Below the pieces are notes generated by a model. That model searched no databases and had not been told where the DNA came from. It saw nothing but the letters and a program-made list of their open reading frames with translations. Position numbers and translations under genes: made by a program. Shown here one piece after another: positions 20,060-34,400 of a DNA stretch of 64,000 bases. Numbering within the stretch: the first letter of the stretch is position 1; each line of letters starts with the position of its first letter. This DNA comes from Antennarius striatus. Taxonomy: Eukaryota > Chordata > Actinopteri > Lophiiformes > Antennariidae. The stretch covers positions 23,552,501-23,616,500 of the forward strand of contig NC_090779.1 of the NCBI RefSeq assembly GCF_040054535.1. The letters run 5' to 3'.

Positions 20060-23000
20060 CGTCACACTGATTTACAATGAGCAACAAGCTGAAGCAGAAC
20101 CTGGTGAATTTATGCGTTATAAAACACAAAAATGTTGCTCTTTCAGCGAGAAAAACAAAATCATTCAGTTAAACACACAAACCGACACAACCCCAGTGAC
20201 ACACACTGCTGCGCTCTATTGCAAAATTACGTTAACTGATTACACAATCAATCAAACGTAAGAACCTGTGTGTGATAAATCATCTGCTGATTGATTTTGT
20301 AATGCTGTTACATGCTTTGTTATGGACTCATGTTTCAGATGACAGCATTAGTCATCAAACAGGATGTCTTCCTCACACGTCATATAGTTTTTTTTCCTGT
20401 ATTTGTAACTGATATTTGTGTCGTATTGAGCAAATAATTACTAGTAGAAAAGAACTTCTGATATTCCACTTGAGCAACAGTGACAAAATGATCTAAATCT
20501 TAACATGCCGTTTTTACACCACTACTTTCTAATTCCTGAATTAATTACACTTACCTTGCTGCTGTAATTCAGTTTACCCTTATAGGACTAGTAAAAGAGC
20601 AACTCAACATATCTGTACAGTAACTACTAACTCCTAGTTAGTATGGTGGTTAGCTGAATTTAACATTCTAGTCAAAGAACAGGAGTATCAGCACCACCAG
20701 AAGGTTTTTCCAGAATGTTAAACGACAAAACATTCCACATTCCAAGATGACCCCCAGAAATAAAGGCGAGTCCTTATAGGCGGCTACTGTTGAATCGCTT
20801 TTATTTCAAACAGCATTCACACAATACACTGTTTTGTTGAGGCACATTCACATCAAGTGCTAAACAACATCATGCATGATTGAATGTCGGCTACAGCTCT
20901 GTTGGATCAAATGCAAATTCTGATTGTAAATGAAAATATTGCTTCAATATTTGGCACATTAGGAAACAGTGTGTGACCACAGGTGTGTTATTTTGGACTG
21001 ATTTTCAATGTGAAGTAAGGAACGCAGTGAAAACTTCCAAAATGTAAAGTACAATCTGCTTTAAAAAACAAAACAAAAAAAACAACGATGTATAAGGCTG
21101 ATGATGCTTTTAGAGTTAGCAGATATTTCACATGATAGTTCACGTTCAGAAGTTACAACTAAACATCACTATTGCACAATGTCGTAGAGAATATCTCGGA
21201 ACGATAAAAAGACACCTTGACATTCTGACTTTTTTAAAATTAAATTCTCTTTATTTTAACTAAAAAAAAAAGAAAAACATTCAGTTTTGAAGCGGATTCT
21301 TCTTGATTTCAACATGGGACACCACCTGGTGAAAGTTCAGAATATCAAGGTGTTTCCTTTAAATAAAAGGAGCTGTAAACCCGCTTAAAAGGGTTAGTAT
21401 AATTAACATCATCATTTAAATTCCCAGAGGTGTTTTTTTTTGGATAATAATTCGTTAAATATGTCGTTTTACAAATGAACTTGGAGTCTGATGTTTATTA
21501 AAGTGTAATACTATGAAATGTGTCAAATGTCAGTCAGAAGAATGTCGTAGTTCATTATTTACAGTTAAATATATGTTATGCAACTTGTATTGCAATATCT
21601 ATGGTAAAAATAGAATGATGTAATATGATATTCATATGTTAAATACATCTGATTTGCCACCCTGTAACATCTGCTACAAATTACAATTATTTCACCTGGA
21701 TAAGAGAACCTGGATATTTTTTTTCAAAAGCACAATAAATACTGAATATAGCAAAAACCTCTATTATCAACCTCACTGTTCACAAATTACACAAGCAAAT
21801 CCAAGAGAACAAACTCAACTCTGAAACTGCTAAGAAATCAACCAAGTCGAGATGACCCCTGACCCCCCTTTGCTGACCTCACCTTAAAGGCTAAATACAA
21901 ATACCTATTCAAGACTTTTTATTTGGGAGAAAGTTTAGGTGGAGAATTTGGAATCGGGCAGGGAGGAAGATGAGGATGTCGGACCACGAAGAATCAGCGG
22001 CTCTCAGGGAGTAATTTTGCCGATTTGCAGACTTTGGTGGTCCTGAGAGTGTGTTTGAGAAAAACAGACGCAAGCAGACGAAAAACGAAACAAGCAGCTT
22101 TTAAGAAAACGCTTCAAATGTTGACATCGTTTCCAGGGAACGCTGAAATCCAATGAACGTGGTCGACACGCCATCGCTCTTAAGTAACAAACAATCCAGT
22201 TTTTGTTTTTAAATTCTGTTTTCTCCCTTGCAGGATTTAGAAATCTGCAGGATTTCATAATGTACTGGACTTTTCCATAGATTACTTGTGTCTTCTCTAT
22301 TTGCACGACAAAAGTTTGCTGAAAACAGAAAAGTTTTTCCTTTGCACGCACTTTACGATTGATGATTGAAAACGTTGCAGTACGCATGCCGGGACAGTAG
22401 TTGGCAGTGTAGCCTTTCCAAAATCAAACACTACAGAGTATGATCAGAATGATGTTTTTTTTGTTGTTGTTTTTCTGTCTACAGTGTTGTGTCTTTAACA
22501 CAACAGCCCATGTCGGGGGCTGTGATTTCATCAACGGGTTTTCTCAGGGCCACCGTGCGCCGTATTCTAATGGTGAAGACATCGCCGCCACGCGGCCAGG
22601 AGGGGAAGCTGAAATGCTCCAAAGGGAATCTAAAAGTTATTTTCTCTTCCTTCATGACTGATCAGCAACTGAAGACACCAGAACGGCAGTCCAGAGAAGC
22701 ACTTTTGCAGAATTTACCCACATTACCATCAAACAGCCCAGTGTTAGCATTTAGCTTCACACAATCAATCACTGCAAGTATTATATGACACCACAGTAAA
22801 GGCGTAACGCACAACTTGGACACATTTATTTTAGAATGGAAATTAAACAACATTTTTATTCACATGCAAAAAACAAACATGTGTATAGGATGTATCCGTC
22901 AGCACCAACACGCTTCCACCAGAGGGCAGTGAAGAGACAAAATGCTGAGATAAAAAATGGACCGTAGAGGACGTCAGTCGAAGGTGTCTGATGAGTAAAG

Positions 23001-23671
23001 GGGGCAAAACCGAGTCAGCGAAGCATCCAGCAGTGGTTACTGTGGATTTTTAACACATTGCAGCACATGCAGGAGATTTTTTACTTTTTCTTTTTACTTT
23101 GAATGCTGAAATAATCTTTAATATTGAGCATGAATTAGCTGCGTGGTGGCATATTAGCCAAAACACAACCAAAAGCAAGTGAAGATATGCCCAAATAGTT
23201 TAAGTAACACTACCAGCTTGATGAATGCTTGCAAATTTGAATTTGTAAATAATTGTGTCCAAAAATTGTGCAGATATTAAATCATTCCTTTAAGTTGTCT
23301 AAATGCTAACACAAGCTGCTCTCTGCAGGAAAAAAAAATAGGTGTCACTTTGAACTTAGACCCAATGTTCCTTCTGACTGTCGTAATCAATTCCAATGCA
23401 ATCAACTAATTTATTGACGTCCTACATTGATCTGAATTACAACATGGAACACAGCAGTACGACAGTAAGTCAGCATTTTAGCTTCCTGTCGCGACAGCAG
23501 CTGATATGTCAGCATTGGCCTCTCGCTAAAGGTCACCCCCACCCGTAACCCACGCCAAAAAAAAAGAAAAAAAAGGAGAAGCCAGACTGACGGGATTTAA
23601 ACTTCGAATTGATTCAACGATTGATGATGTTTTGCTTCGAACCGGTGGGGTGCGTTTGAGGACAAACGGGA
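20060..23671. other. Spacer between catalase and syt12, mostly syt12 3' UTR candidate
   Basis: No coding gene is supported. The sequence is AT-rich. Minus-strand AATAAA words occur at 23,415-23,410, about 260 nt past the syt12 stop, and again near 22,830, 22,855 and 20,800, so a long 3' UTR is possible. The short frames here show no family resemblance. Confidence 0.5.
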
Positions 23672-26153
23672 CTAGGTTCTGCGCAGCGGGTGCCACATGG
23701 ACACGGGTTTCCTCAGCGTGGCCAGCATCTGGTTCCAGTGGGTGATCCCCATGCCGCTGGCCTCCGGGCCGATTATGACATGACCCAGGTTGTCACCCCG
23801 GCCGTCGTCCGTGGTCTCAGCCACCGTCACCCTCAGGGAGAGTTCCTGCAAACAGCAGCACAAGATTACACAATCTGCTTAGAGAGCATGACTCGCAAAT
23901 TCCCCTCTAGAAGAGCATGACTCTTCTAAATCTAATCTAAACGTTCCAACAACTAATCTTTGCAATAAGTCTTTGCTCCTTAGTTTCAAGTTGTTGTTCT
24001 TTTAGATCCTGTTTGCCTCTAATGTAAACTGTTGCTCTTTTAGTCTAATCCATGCTTTTAAAAGGCACATTTTGCACCAAAGGAATATTTTTTAGTGATG
24101 ATGTCATGTGTGTGTAACGGCTGCTTACAAATATGCTGATTCAAACGTTGTCAGAGTTACAGGCAAAATAATCCAATACTGAGCTCGTCTACCCATGATT
24201 TTTTTTTTAAAAACATAAAAACCTGACAAACCAACTGAAAAATAAAGATCACAAAAGATGAACCTCCTTTGTGGAGGTGAAGAGATCTGTTTGGGATGCA
24301 CATAAATTCAGTTCATGGGTTGTTTTAGAGGTTTAAAGGAGGGGAATGTTCTTAATATGCTGTAACTTTAAATGCGTTTGTTTGATTTGCTATTTTGTTT
24401 ATTCGGTCTTTATCGCATTTTATCTTATCATTTACCTTGACCCGAACACAAAGTCGTGAATTTCCATTTAGTCATTTCTACGCTCCTTATGCCAAACAGG
24501 TTTTGTTTGCTTATTTCCCTTTCTTTCTTTTTTTTTCAATCAGCTTTTTTGTTACGCAAAAAAAAAAAAAAGGTGATCAGCGACCTTTGGATGAGCTCCA
24601 CCCTCTGCACGACTATGAAAAAGCTTCACCTGCAGGACGATGGACGGCACGGAGAAGATCATGGCTTCGTTGAAGATGGGGTTGGTGTCGTCCCTCTTGG
24701 TGGACGTCTTCTTCTTGCTAATCTTCCTGCCATCTTGCAGGAGATAAACTTTGACGAATGGATCTGATAAGGAGAATGACTTTATTAGATTGCGACGGGA
24801 AGGCTTCTGAAAGTCAGACTGCAGAAAAGAAACACACCCAAATATTTGAAGAGTGTGTAATAAATTATTTATTGGAGGCAAAGTCTCCTGCAACACGATT
24901 ATCCCGGTGGATATCATGACAGTGTGACCAGGGGTGACCTTCATCGGTGTAATGCAAGGCAAAAAATGGACGTTAGGTGTAAGGAGTGATTTGTTTTATG
25001 TCGGAATAATCTAACGAACCCTTTTAGCCTCGGACTTGTTGGTCACTCAAAGGTGTTTCCAATTTCAAGCTCTCTCTCGTTACATAATAGTGAGTCACCG
25101 ATCAGCTCTGATACCTCCGTCCATTCATGCATCGTTGGCACGTTATCAATGGTGCATTTGGTGACATGCTGTTATACGGGGCTTTTTAAAAGGAGCAAAT
25201 CAGTTTGAAGCTAAACAGGTAATCATGATCTAGCCGGTTGAATCCACACAGCATGTTAAACTATAGCAGAGACCTCCAGCGCCTCTGACCTGCAGTGGTC
25301 TTGCCGTTGGTCCACACCAGGTTCTTGCATTTGGCCACGACCACGGTGAGGCGTTCAGCTGTGGGCAGGTAGCTGAGAGACAGCAGGATCTCCCCGACGG
25401 CATCCACAGCCTGCAGAGTCAGAACGAAGCAGAGAAGACAATCAAAACACCAGGAGCTAACGTCCTCCCACGCAGCTCCCTGGAGCTCCGGCGGGTTGAT
25501 GAATGAACCTTTAGGTGCTTGACTGCTCAGAAAGAAGAAAACCGTGAGATGATTACGCTTTAAATTAAGGTAGGTCATCTTTTAAATACAGAAGGAAGCA
25601 GTAGAAGGTGGATAATTTAAAGATCATTTTGAAAAATGTTTTGCAGTTCTTTTATGCATAATTAAAAGCAAAAAAAACCTTCTCAGAATTTCCAAATTGC
25701 TTGTTGTAGCGCCCTTCATCACATCCTGTTCCACCTCGCCTCTTTCCTTCTAGGGTTTCCTGGACTTTAGGGATTCACCACCAAGTCTCCTTCTCCCCTT
25801 TCCTACCAGGCGACACCTGGAGTCCTCTCCTGACTTTCTCTCTTTCATTATCTTGAATGTAATTGTCTAATCTTCCTGTCTCCCCTCTGGTCTAAACGTC
25901 ACATGACACGTTTCCTTTTTCTTCTTCTCTGCTCAACCTTTGTCTTCATCTTCTTCCCCATCACCAGAATCATCACCACCATCCAGCTACAGTCCCCTCT
26001 ACCACTACCTTACAGTCAGATGACGTCATCTCCATAGAATGTAATCCACCTGAATTAAAATTAAAGCATAATCCAAAGTCAGGTGTTGTTGCTAAGTGCT
26101 CTATTTGTAGAATGAGAAGTAGAAGTTGAGTGTATCTGTTGCATTACTTGCAC

Positions 26154-26234
<81 letters not shown>

Positions 26235-29200
26235 GACTGTACATAGATATATATACAGATATATAGATAGACATATATAGATAAATATGTAAATAGATGG
26301 ATAGATAGCTGGTAGATATACTACAATGATCCCATGCTTAGAAATTTGCAAAAGCACAACCTCCCCGTCGGGGAATTGAACCCCGGTCTCCCGCGTGACA
26401 GGCGGGGATACTCACCACTATACTAACGAGGAGTAATACTTCCACTTCAGTCAAGTATCTGAGTACTTCTACCAACAACTGAAATAATTAATTTGATTAA
26501 AATCTGATCAAATTCTGGTAGCATCATTTTCAAAAACATGACTGTACTGGTCAAGCAGGAAAAAACATCAGTTGTCATGGTAACCACACACCTTACACGT
26601 GAGCCATTAAAGCTGTTTGACAAGCAGTTTTGACATATTTTCTGATGTCACAGTGTGAAGCCATTTCATTGGATGTTCTTATCTTGTATAAATTATATTT
26701 TACCAGATAATTGAATTCATTAAATCATCTTTAATTATTTTTGAATATAACATGTAGTTTCCTGAGCTTCCAGCAGGGGTCCTCATGCTTTCATGTGGGC
26801 ACATGGAGCGTCTCTCACTGAAACCTGGTCCTGGTCTAGCTTGTGAGCGGAATGGAACCCACCTTGTTGACATCTTGCAGGTAGAGCCAGGCGTTGAAGG
26901 GTCTGATGCCCAGATCCAGGTCGGACAGCTTGAGCTCTGCCACCCCGGCGCTGAGGTTCCTCTCCTCAGCATCGATCCCGAAGGCGGCAAAACGCAGGCT
27001 ATACTCGTCCAGCATGGACACGTCCATCGGGACGGAGTAGTGCTCGTCGAAAATCACGGTGAATGCATTGGTTTGGACCTGAGAGGAGGGAGGAGGACAT
27101 TCAGAAGAGATTTAATGTGAGGTGATGCACTGATGAGGAGACAGTCATCATTCTAGTCTGCGGATTAATTCAGATTAAAAAAGATTAGAACTATTTCAGA
27201 AGAGGTGTTTGAGACAAAAATAAATTTAACTAAAATAAACTAAACCAAACAAAAATTAAACTAAACTGAACAAAAATAAAATAAAATACATAAATTACAG
27301 CAAAGAAAAACAAAATACAACAAAGTAATTTAAAATATAAAAAAATTTAATTAATCAGTTTAACTCTGCAGAATTGTCTTAAATTTGACCATTTCTCTAC
27401 AATAAAAAAGAAAAAAAACTCATATATTTTTCTCTTTTTCTGGTAAAAAACATGATAAATAATATTATGGATTGTATATAAATCACAGCCAATTTCCTGA
27501 AATGTTCATTAATAGAAAGGTTTTAAGAAAAATTTCCATAGAAAGTGGGGAAAAAAATCTGAACCTTTTAATTATTTCGAAGGGTTATTTAATTTTTATC
27601 TAACACCTCACCCTGATTCCTCTAGTCTTTGTGTAACCCAGCAGATAAACAACTAAATAAACAAACATAAAGAAGCTCCTTGATGAAGGTGAAAAAACGA
27701 TCAAGGACTGAGATCTGAAAGGAAGACAAACTGACTGAAGATAAACGTGATGAAGAGGCTGGTCTCGGACGAGAAGTTACCAGGCAACCGGCGCCTGTGA
27801 ACGTGTGTGAACGGGGTTAATAATAGCTCTGGTCTTCACACCAGTGTGAAATTCACCGAGGGACACTTGTGCAGAAACCGACACTGGAGTAAACACGAAC
27901 ACAACAGAACCGGCATCAGCAGTGGTTCTGGACTAAGTCGATAAGTTGCTGTGCAAGAGGAGTGGAGATTCAGACGGTTCAGATCCGCCTGCAGGACGAC
28001 CTTCAGCTGTCCTTGAGCTGAGCAGCATCAGCATCAAACATCCCTCTCATCTACACGCAGAAATAAAGCATCCAAAGCAGACAGCCTCTCTCCACAGCGT
28101 GGGGCAGCATGTCTGCACAGTCAGCCTCATTGCCGGGGGCAACAGCGATGATGTGTGTGTGTGTGTGTAGGGGGGGGTGGGGGGTGGGGGGATGAGGCAA
28201 TAGAGGCCGAGAGAGAGGGAGAACTGGAAGAGGAGTGACAGAGAATAAATAGAGAGATTGAAAAGATGAGAGGAGAAGGAGTGAGAGACATGGGAGACGT
28301 CAGGTGAGAGGAGCTGATGTCAGCTCTCCTCCTCCTCAAGCTGATGCTTCCTCCTTCCTTCCTTGAACACGTGATCACAACGTGCTCGAGAACAGGCGGT
28401 CACACCAGGTCAAAAAAACCCACAGCCGGACAGGAGCCGAGGGGATTTCTGGCCACGTCTCAGAGAGCAGAAGGCGAGAGGCAGGGGGAGCAGGAGGAGC
28501 AGATGGAGGTACGGAGCCTCGCATGCCTCCCGTCACTCCAGATTAGACGCAAGATTTACAACGAGAACGGAAAAACAAAGATATTCCTGCAGAAAATAAA
28601 CCACAGTTCCACTAAAGGAATGAATAAATGCTGATGTGGTGAAGGATCCTGGTTTTAAAAGACAGCAGCTCAAACCCAGAACCAGATCAGTTAGTGAAAC
28701 GCAATCGTTTGTTTTCTACTATTTATTTTAATCTTCACTATGTTTTATTTCTGTGGTAAAAATTTCTGTCGTACAATTTCCTCCGGGATTAATTAGGTAT
28801 CTATCTAAAAATAGAGTTCACAGCCTAAACCCTGAAACGAGTCAGTCCTTCCTACCGTCCTTTGAAATTCAGCGGCTAATGTTAGCATCTAGAGTTAGCA
28901 TGCCGGGTGACTTTTCTCTTGTTCACATCTTCGTTGTTAATTCATTCTCTGCGAGGCTGATTCTTTCCCTACTGAAGGTCTCTCATCGTCTGTTAGCAGA
29001 ACGATCGCGGCTAACCACGAAGTTCTTCATCTTTAAAGCACGGAATAAAAGAGATAAACGTGTTCTGGTTAGAGTCTGTTAAGGTGGTGGAACATCTTCT
29101 GCTGATTCCCTCCCTCACAAAAAAAGGTTTTGCAACACAAACAAATTTGCTTCACGTTAACATTTAAATATTAAAATACTGTAACAGCGCAGCCACATTT

Positions 29201-30857
29201 CAACACTGTTCTCTTCTGTATTCTAGCTTTACTAAAAACATTCCTGCAGTTCCTAGATCTCTCACCAGTTTGCACACGTTCATATGGGGTTTCTTCATCA
29301 TTCTGTTGTTGCTAAGTGGTAACTGTGACCCCTACTGGCAGCTGACAGCTACTGCAGCTTAACCTCGTCAAGATTTGTTTAGCTTCAGTAGCACCGGATG
29401 GTGCTGAAGGTTTGTCAAAATAAACGAACACCAAAACATTTGCCGAGCAGATCATCTGAACTCTTTGAAATCTGCTTCCTTTCACTGCAACATTAATCTG
29501 GAAGCAGTTTTCAGGTCTTTCCCTGCTGGAGATTCGTAGATTAGCTGTCTGTGAGATTATGCCTGAAAGTAGTGAAGTGGGAATACAGCAGAAGGTGGTG
29601 GAGAGCTGAGGAAAATGAAAGAAAAGCACAACTGAGCATCTCAAGAAAACAGCAGCGTCTTTACCCTCGTGACTCCGATGTTGAGTTCCTCCGGCCCCAG
29701 CGAGACCCTGATGAAGCAGCCGGGGAAATCCCCCTCCTCCTTCTCCAGCAGGTCTTTGCCCTGGTGCAGGGTGATGTGGAGCAGCCCCGTCCCCTGACCT
29801 GGGTGCCGGGACGGCTCGAACTCCAGCGTCACCTCCAGCTGTCCCACCGTGAAGTCGTGGCCAAAGTTGTTGGCGATGGAGGAGATGGAGCTGAGGGAGT
29901 CGGTGGAGATGGAGCGGTTCAGCTGGACCATCCCGTTGGGGTCCAGCTCTCTGTTCATGATCTCCAGGTGGCCCAGGTCCCTCAACCCGTCTGGGGTGTC
30001 GCCCAGGGCCAGGCTGGGCTTACGGCTGGAGGCCGTGGAGGTCCGGCGGTGGTTGTTGGCGGCCACTCGCTTCAGGAGGGACACAAAACAGAGAAAGAGG
30101 GTTTTAGAAGGTCTGAAGCTAAAACGGATCTATTTCCATCTGTGTCTTCTAACAGCTAACATAAAAGATGCTATAATTACAAAGACAACACCAGGTTGTG
30201 ACAATGATAATCCTAAATCTGGTAGGCGATGCTGAATTCAAACGTAAACACCTTCTGTCGGACTTCTGAGAAGGACGTTCCATATTTTTCCTGCAGGTAC
30301 CGATAGTCAAAGTTGGGGAAGGGCGACGGCGTGGGGAAGGTTCCAGACTTCCATAACTTCCAGATGTTGAGCCCGGCCACACCCAGCAGCACTAAGAAGC
30401 CCATGAGGTAGATGCCCACCTCCCAGCCGGGCGGGTTACGTACCACTGGAACAAACACGTGTGATATTAGTTTTGATTTGAATCGCCAGCATCGAAATGA
30501 CTCAAGTTAGACGTGAGGAGAGAAGCTTCTATGTAGACGAGACGGGCGTGGAGACTAAATGTGACATGAGAGGAGAAGTAAATGTCATCTGGAGACGCCT
30601 TAGGAGCCGGCGCCGGTTTCCAGGAGATGAATCGTCTCGGTGGAAGGACTCTGACAGCTTTACCTCCTCGTTCTAACGCGAGAGATGAGGTTATTATAGG
30701 GCAGGTTTTAAAATGTTTTGGAATGGCGTGCGGCCTTCAGCTGGAGGCGGGATGTCAAACGGACACACCTGATTGGTCTACGTTCTCAGTAAAGACGAAG
30801 CGCTCACTCACCGCTCAGATGGTAGCCTGATATATCCCCACTTTGAGCCGAGGACAT
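23672..30857 (-). CDS. syt12: Synaptotagmin-12
   Basis: Seven coding exons: 30,857-30,812; 30,445-30,252; 30,069-29,665; 27,078-26,863; 25,410-25,290; 24,763-24,630; 23,845-23,672. They sum to 429 aa (human protein 421). The first exon ends SGYHLS and joins to VVRNPPGWEVG, matching the human YHLSVIKSPPGWEVG. Then come one membrane segment (about 25-46, IYLMGFLVLLGVAGLNIW), the FPTPSPFPNFDYRYLQEKYG motif, C2A (about 150-280) and C2B (about 290-420, with SYLPTAERLTVVVAK and DPFVKVYLLQDGRK). Syt12 is a vesicle protein that binds no calcium, because its C2 domains lack most acidic ligands; it modulates transmitter release. The WHPLRRT end also fits. Upstream untranslated exons are not resolved. 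All junctions are GT-AG and in phase. Confidence 0.96.
26156..26228. repeat. (CA)n microsatellite
   Basis: About 36 CA units followed by ATATATAG-rich sequence, in syt12 intron 4. Confidence 0.95.
26361..26432 (-). tRNA. trnD-GTC: tRNA-Asp (anticodon GTC)
   Basis: The minus strand starts TCCTCGTTAGTATAGTGGTG and ends CCCCGACGGGGAG, 72 nt. The D-arm and A box (TTAGTATAGTGG), the anticodon loop CTGTCAC with GTC at 26,399-26,397, and the T-arm and B box (GGGTTCAATTCC) are all present. The acceptor stem TCCTCGT pairs with ACGGGGA. A TTTT pol III stop lies at 26,353-26,350. The T-loop has A where the common vertebrate gene has G (TTCAATT against TTCGATT). It sits in syt12 intron 4 on the same strand as the host gene. 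Confidence 0.93.
27079..29664. other. syt12 intron 3
   Basis: No gene is seen. It contains an A-rich tract (27,180-27,560), a GT repeat running into a G-run at 28,151-28,191, and otherwise unique-looking sequence. The splice sites are GT at 29,664-29,663 and AG at 27,080-27,079 (minus strand). Confidence 0.6.
28170..28191 (+). other. G-quadruplex-forming G-run
   Basis: Runs of 8, 6 and 6 G separated by single T, right after a (GT)n tract, in syt12 intron 3. Long G runs can supply four G-tracts. Confidence 0.5.
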
Positions 30858-33800
30858 GGTGCTGCAGCCGGCCCGGACAAAACATCCAACAGCGATGCCT
30901 TCAAGTGTCTTCGTATTACAGACGGAGGAGATTAAAGCTGGAGGCTGAAGCACAAAGAGAGATCATCATCATCAGTTTCATCATCCAGAACCCTTTTCTG
31001 TTCACACACACGCAGATGAATTAACCCCGTCTGGGCCATTAAAATTGAAGATTAAAATCAAACAGAGATCATTTCATAGAGATCTTGTATCCGTTGAATC
31101 CCAATTGATTTTTCTTTTGCCTGAGGAGAAATTGTGACGTTAGGTATCGTCTGACTCTCAACGGACAGTTTAAAAAAATCTGAGGATGTCACACATTTAC
31201 CAACCTTGCCAAAAGCTGCTGCCTACATTACCCATTATAGAACTCGTGGGCAGACGACTCCACCAGAGCTTCACTTCACCCCTGAGAAACCATCTTAACA
31301 TGACTTTAGACAAGAAACTTGATCTCAATCTGCGAGTTGCTCAGACACACGAGTTGGTTTCATCAGTTGAAATCAAAATTTTCTTTACAAAAACACTTCA
31401 TAAGTGAGATGCAGACACCAAAAATAAATTCTTGAAATATCAATGCATTTAATACGTCAGAATGTTGTGTTCCAGACGCAGAGTCTGGCTTGTGGGGCCC
31501 TTCATGCTCAGCCGGTTCCAGACTTTTCCTCCAGCCGTGGAGTCTCTGACGTCCGCAAGAAGAAATCAATTCGGTTTCTGTGGTTCTTTTATAAAAATAG
31601 CAGCGGGGGCTGTGAATATTCCCCTTTTTGACGCTCACTTTCTCCACTAAGGATGGGCGCTGATGTGTGACTCATTCCTTCCTCCCCTCCCTGCCCCCCG
31701 TGCTGGTTGGAATCTCCCCATATCTCAGCGGCTTGGAGGGAACGGGAGCATTACACTAATGATATAGAAAAAAGCCCGGAGGGGGGGGGGTAGTTGTCTC
31801 AATTCTGCTGAGCGCTTTGCAGACCAAAGCCATGCAGGCCAATTAGAGCGGCTGACGCAGTGCAGGGTCCGCTGACAGCTGCTGATGTGCCATTAGTGAA
31901 GCATGGGGCATCTCTGGCAGATCAAGTCTTTACTGTACAGCTCAGCAGGAAGCATTAGCATTAGCATAAGCGCGCGCCGAGTCCGAGGCGGCCGAGGGAG
32001 ACGCAACCCTGACCTCTAAACCAAACCAATGATCTACGTCTGGAGACACACCTGTTGATGAAACGCCTGCAGGTGTTCACCTTCATCAACAGGTTGATGT
32101 TTAGCTTTGTGGCTAAAAGACTCAAGACTTCATCTCTCCATAGAATCTCAATGACGTCTTTTCATGTCAGTTTTGGGCCTCGATTCCAATTCCCTTGCGT
32201 CTATCCCTAACAGATTGTGCAGAACATCAGAATTTCTTCCTGGCATGGAGGGGTAGAAAGGGAAGGTAATACTTCTGGTGCATCGGTGGGCTAACAGTAG
32301 CAGGAGGATGCTCATGATGACCTAAACTCTGCCTTAAAAAGGAAACCATGAAAACCGTCACACTGCAGGTTTGTTAGCCTGAGTTAGCTGTATGCCATGC
32401 AGCCCCGTCATCACTTCGTCGATGACACCCTGTTTTCACCGGTGTGTGTTGGTTTGCCTGTTTTCCTGCAGGCCCGTGTTTTCCGGCACCATCGTCTCGT
32501 AGCAGGAGTGTTCGAACCCCCGGCATCTCCGGCCCGACATCACCGCCCATGCTGTCTCCAACAAAGAGCATAATCAATTAGCTACTTGTTATCGCCTCTC
32601 CTTCCTTGCTCCTCCATAAAATCTCAGCAGAAGAGCGTCGTAAAATAAAGACGGAAATAGTTTGGGTAATAAACCGATGGGGAAGCAAACAGACGAGGGG
32701 AGTCACGCTTGTTCAAAAGCAAACCGTGACTCATCAGACATGTCATCCCCTTCAGACTGGAGACGCTCCTTCAGCCGACAGCTCATTAGCACCCGGCCCT
32801 GGAAGGAAAATAATCCATTTGCATAAGAGACATCACCCCCCCCCCCGAGATCTCAGCTGTCTGGTGTCATCTGAATTCATCCCAGCGATGCTGCAGAGAT
32901 TCATTCCTCACAACGCCTGAGAAACACGTCTCCCTCCCAGCGCAGAGGACGTTTTAATTATCCAGATAGAAATGAGTATCTTGACACAATGTTGGCTTCA
33001 GGAAGACGCCGTTAAGCAGCGCGTGAAAAATGCAGCAGCACACAGAATAATGAAATAATGAGACTCCTGATGTCTAAACCAAAGAGCTCGGTTAGCAACG
33101 GCACATTTAAAAGACTAGAATGCCTTAAAAATAAGATGAGGTTCAAACCAGGTGCTTCACTTTTGGCCCTTCTTGGATCCAGTAGCGTCGCAGGTGAAAA
33201 CAGAGATTAAACAACCAGTGCATGGAGTTTGAACCGCTTTCTAAATCTCATGATTGCAGCCTTGTTAGCCAACGAGCTAGTAAGTGTGTGTGGCACTCAA
33301 ACAATTCATTAAAAGATCAAGAGGGAAATTTGGTCCTATGCATTATTTTTTCTGCCTTTACCACACCTCACGGTTATATATAATAACACAATAAATTAGG
33401 ATATATAAATGCTAGATGCTAATGGAAACGTCACCAACATTCTCCTAGAACAGGGGAATCAAACCCATTTTCACCGAGGGCCACATCAGCGACTGTCCTT
33501 AGAGGGCCAGATGTAACTAATAAAAGTAACTAAATGTTACTAAATATTATGTAAAATAAATATAACTTCTCGCACGAGGATGGTGCACGAGCCCGACTGC
33601 ATGAGCGTGACCCAGCAGCTCAGATCAATGAGTGGGACTGACCTCGCCTCACGCAGCGATTCTGTTCCTAATAGGTTAAATAAAAAGCAGTTACGCAGCG
33701 CTGATGAAGACGGATCGCTGGAGCTAAGGAAGTCTCCTGGGTGAGAGGGGAAAACACTTCAGAACCCCTGAACACGAGTCTGGTTGTTTGCTTTTCAACC

Positions 33801-34358
33801 TCTTAGAGGTTCCGTCGCCACGGGGATGTGAGTCTACGCAGTGATTCTGGTTGATTCTGAACGTTTAAAGAAATCCACATCTCCTTCGGTCTGCTAGAGG
33901 AACGGTTTTTCTGTCAGTCTCTTGTGCATTTTATTGTCTGTTTTCTTTTTCGGCTTGAGGGTGAGAAGAAAATCGTTTCAGTTTTGGTTGAACTGCTCCT
34001 TTAACTTCAAGAGCACATGCACATTCCTCCCTGAGCCCGAAGGAGCATGATAAATATTAATGCAGGTGTGGGTTCACTTTATCTGACCTTAAAGTTTCAG
34101 AGTTGTATTTCACTTTTTACTCGGCTGTAAAAGGAAATAAAATGAGGCTGCTGGAGAATTAGCATCTCCTTCATTCTCCTTCAGGTCTGCTGCAGGATCG
34201 ACCATAAAACCGACCCGACGACGGACGAAACGCCACGGTCTGTACCGGATGGAAAAAACACGAAAACAAGAAACCCTCTCTAAAGGAGCTGCATGTGAAA
34301 ACAGGCCTGATCAATAAAACATACTGATTTATGTTCACACAAGCACAGGCACACAAAA

Positions 34359-34400
<42 letters not shown>

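Noticed and set aside
29551..30159. 202-codon plus-strand frame
   Set aside because: It is antisense to syt12 exon 3.
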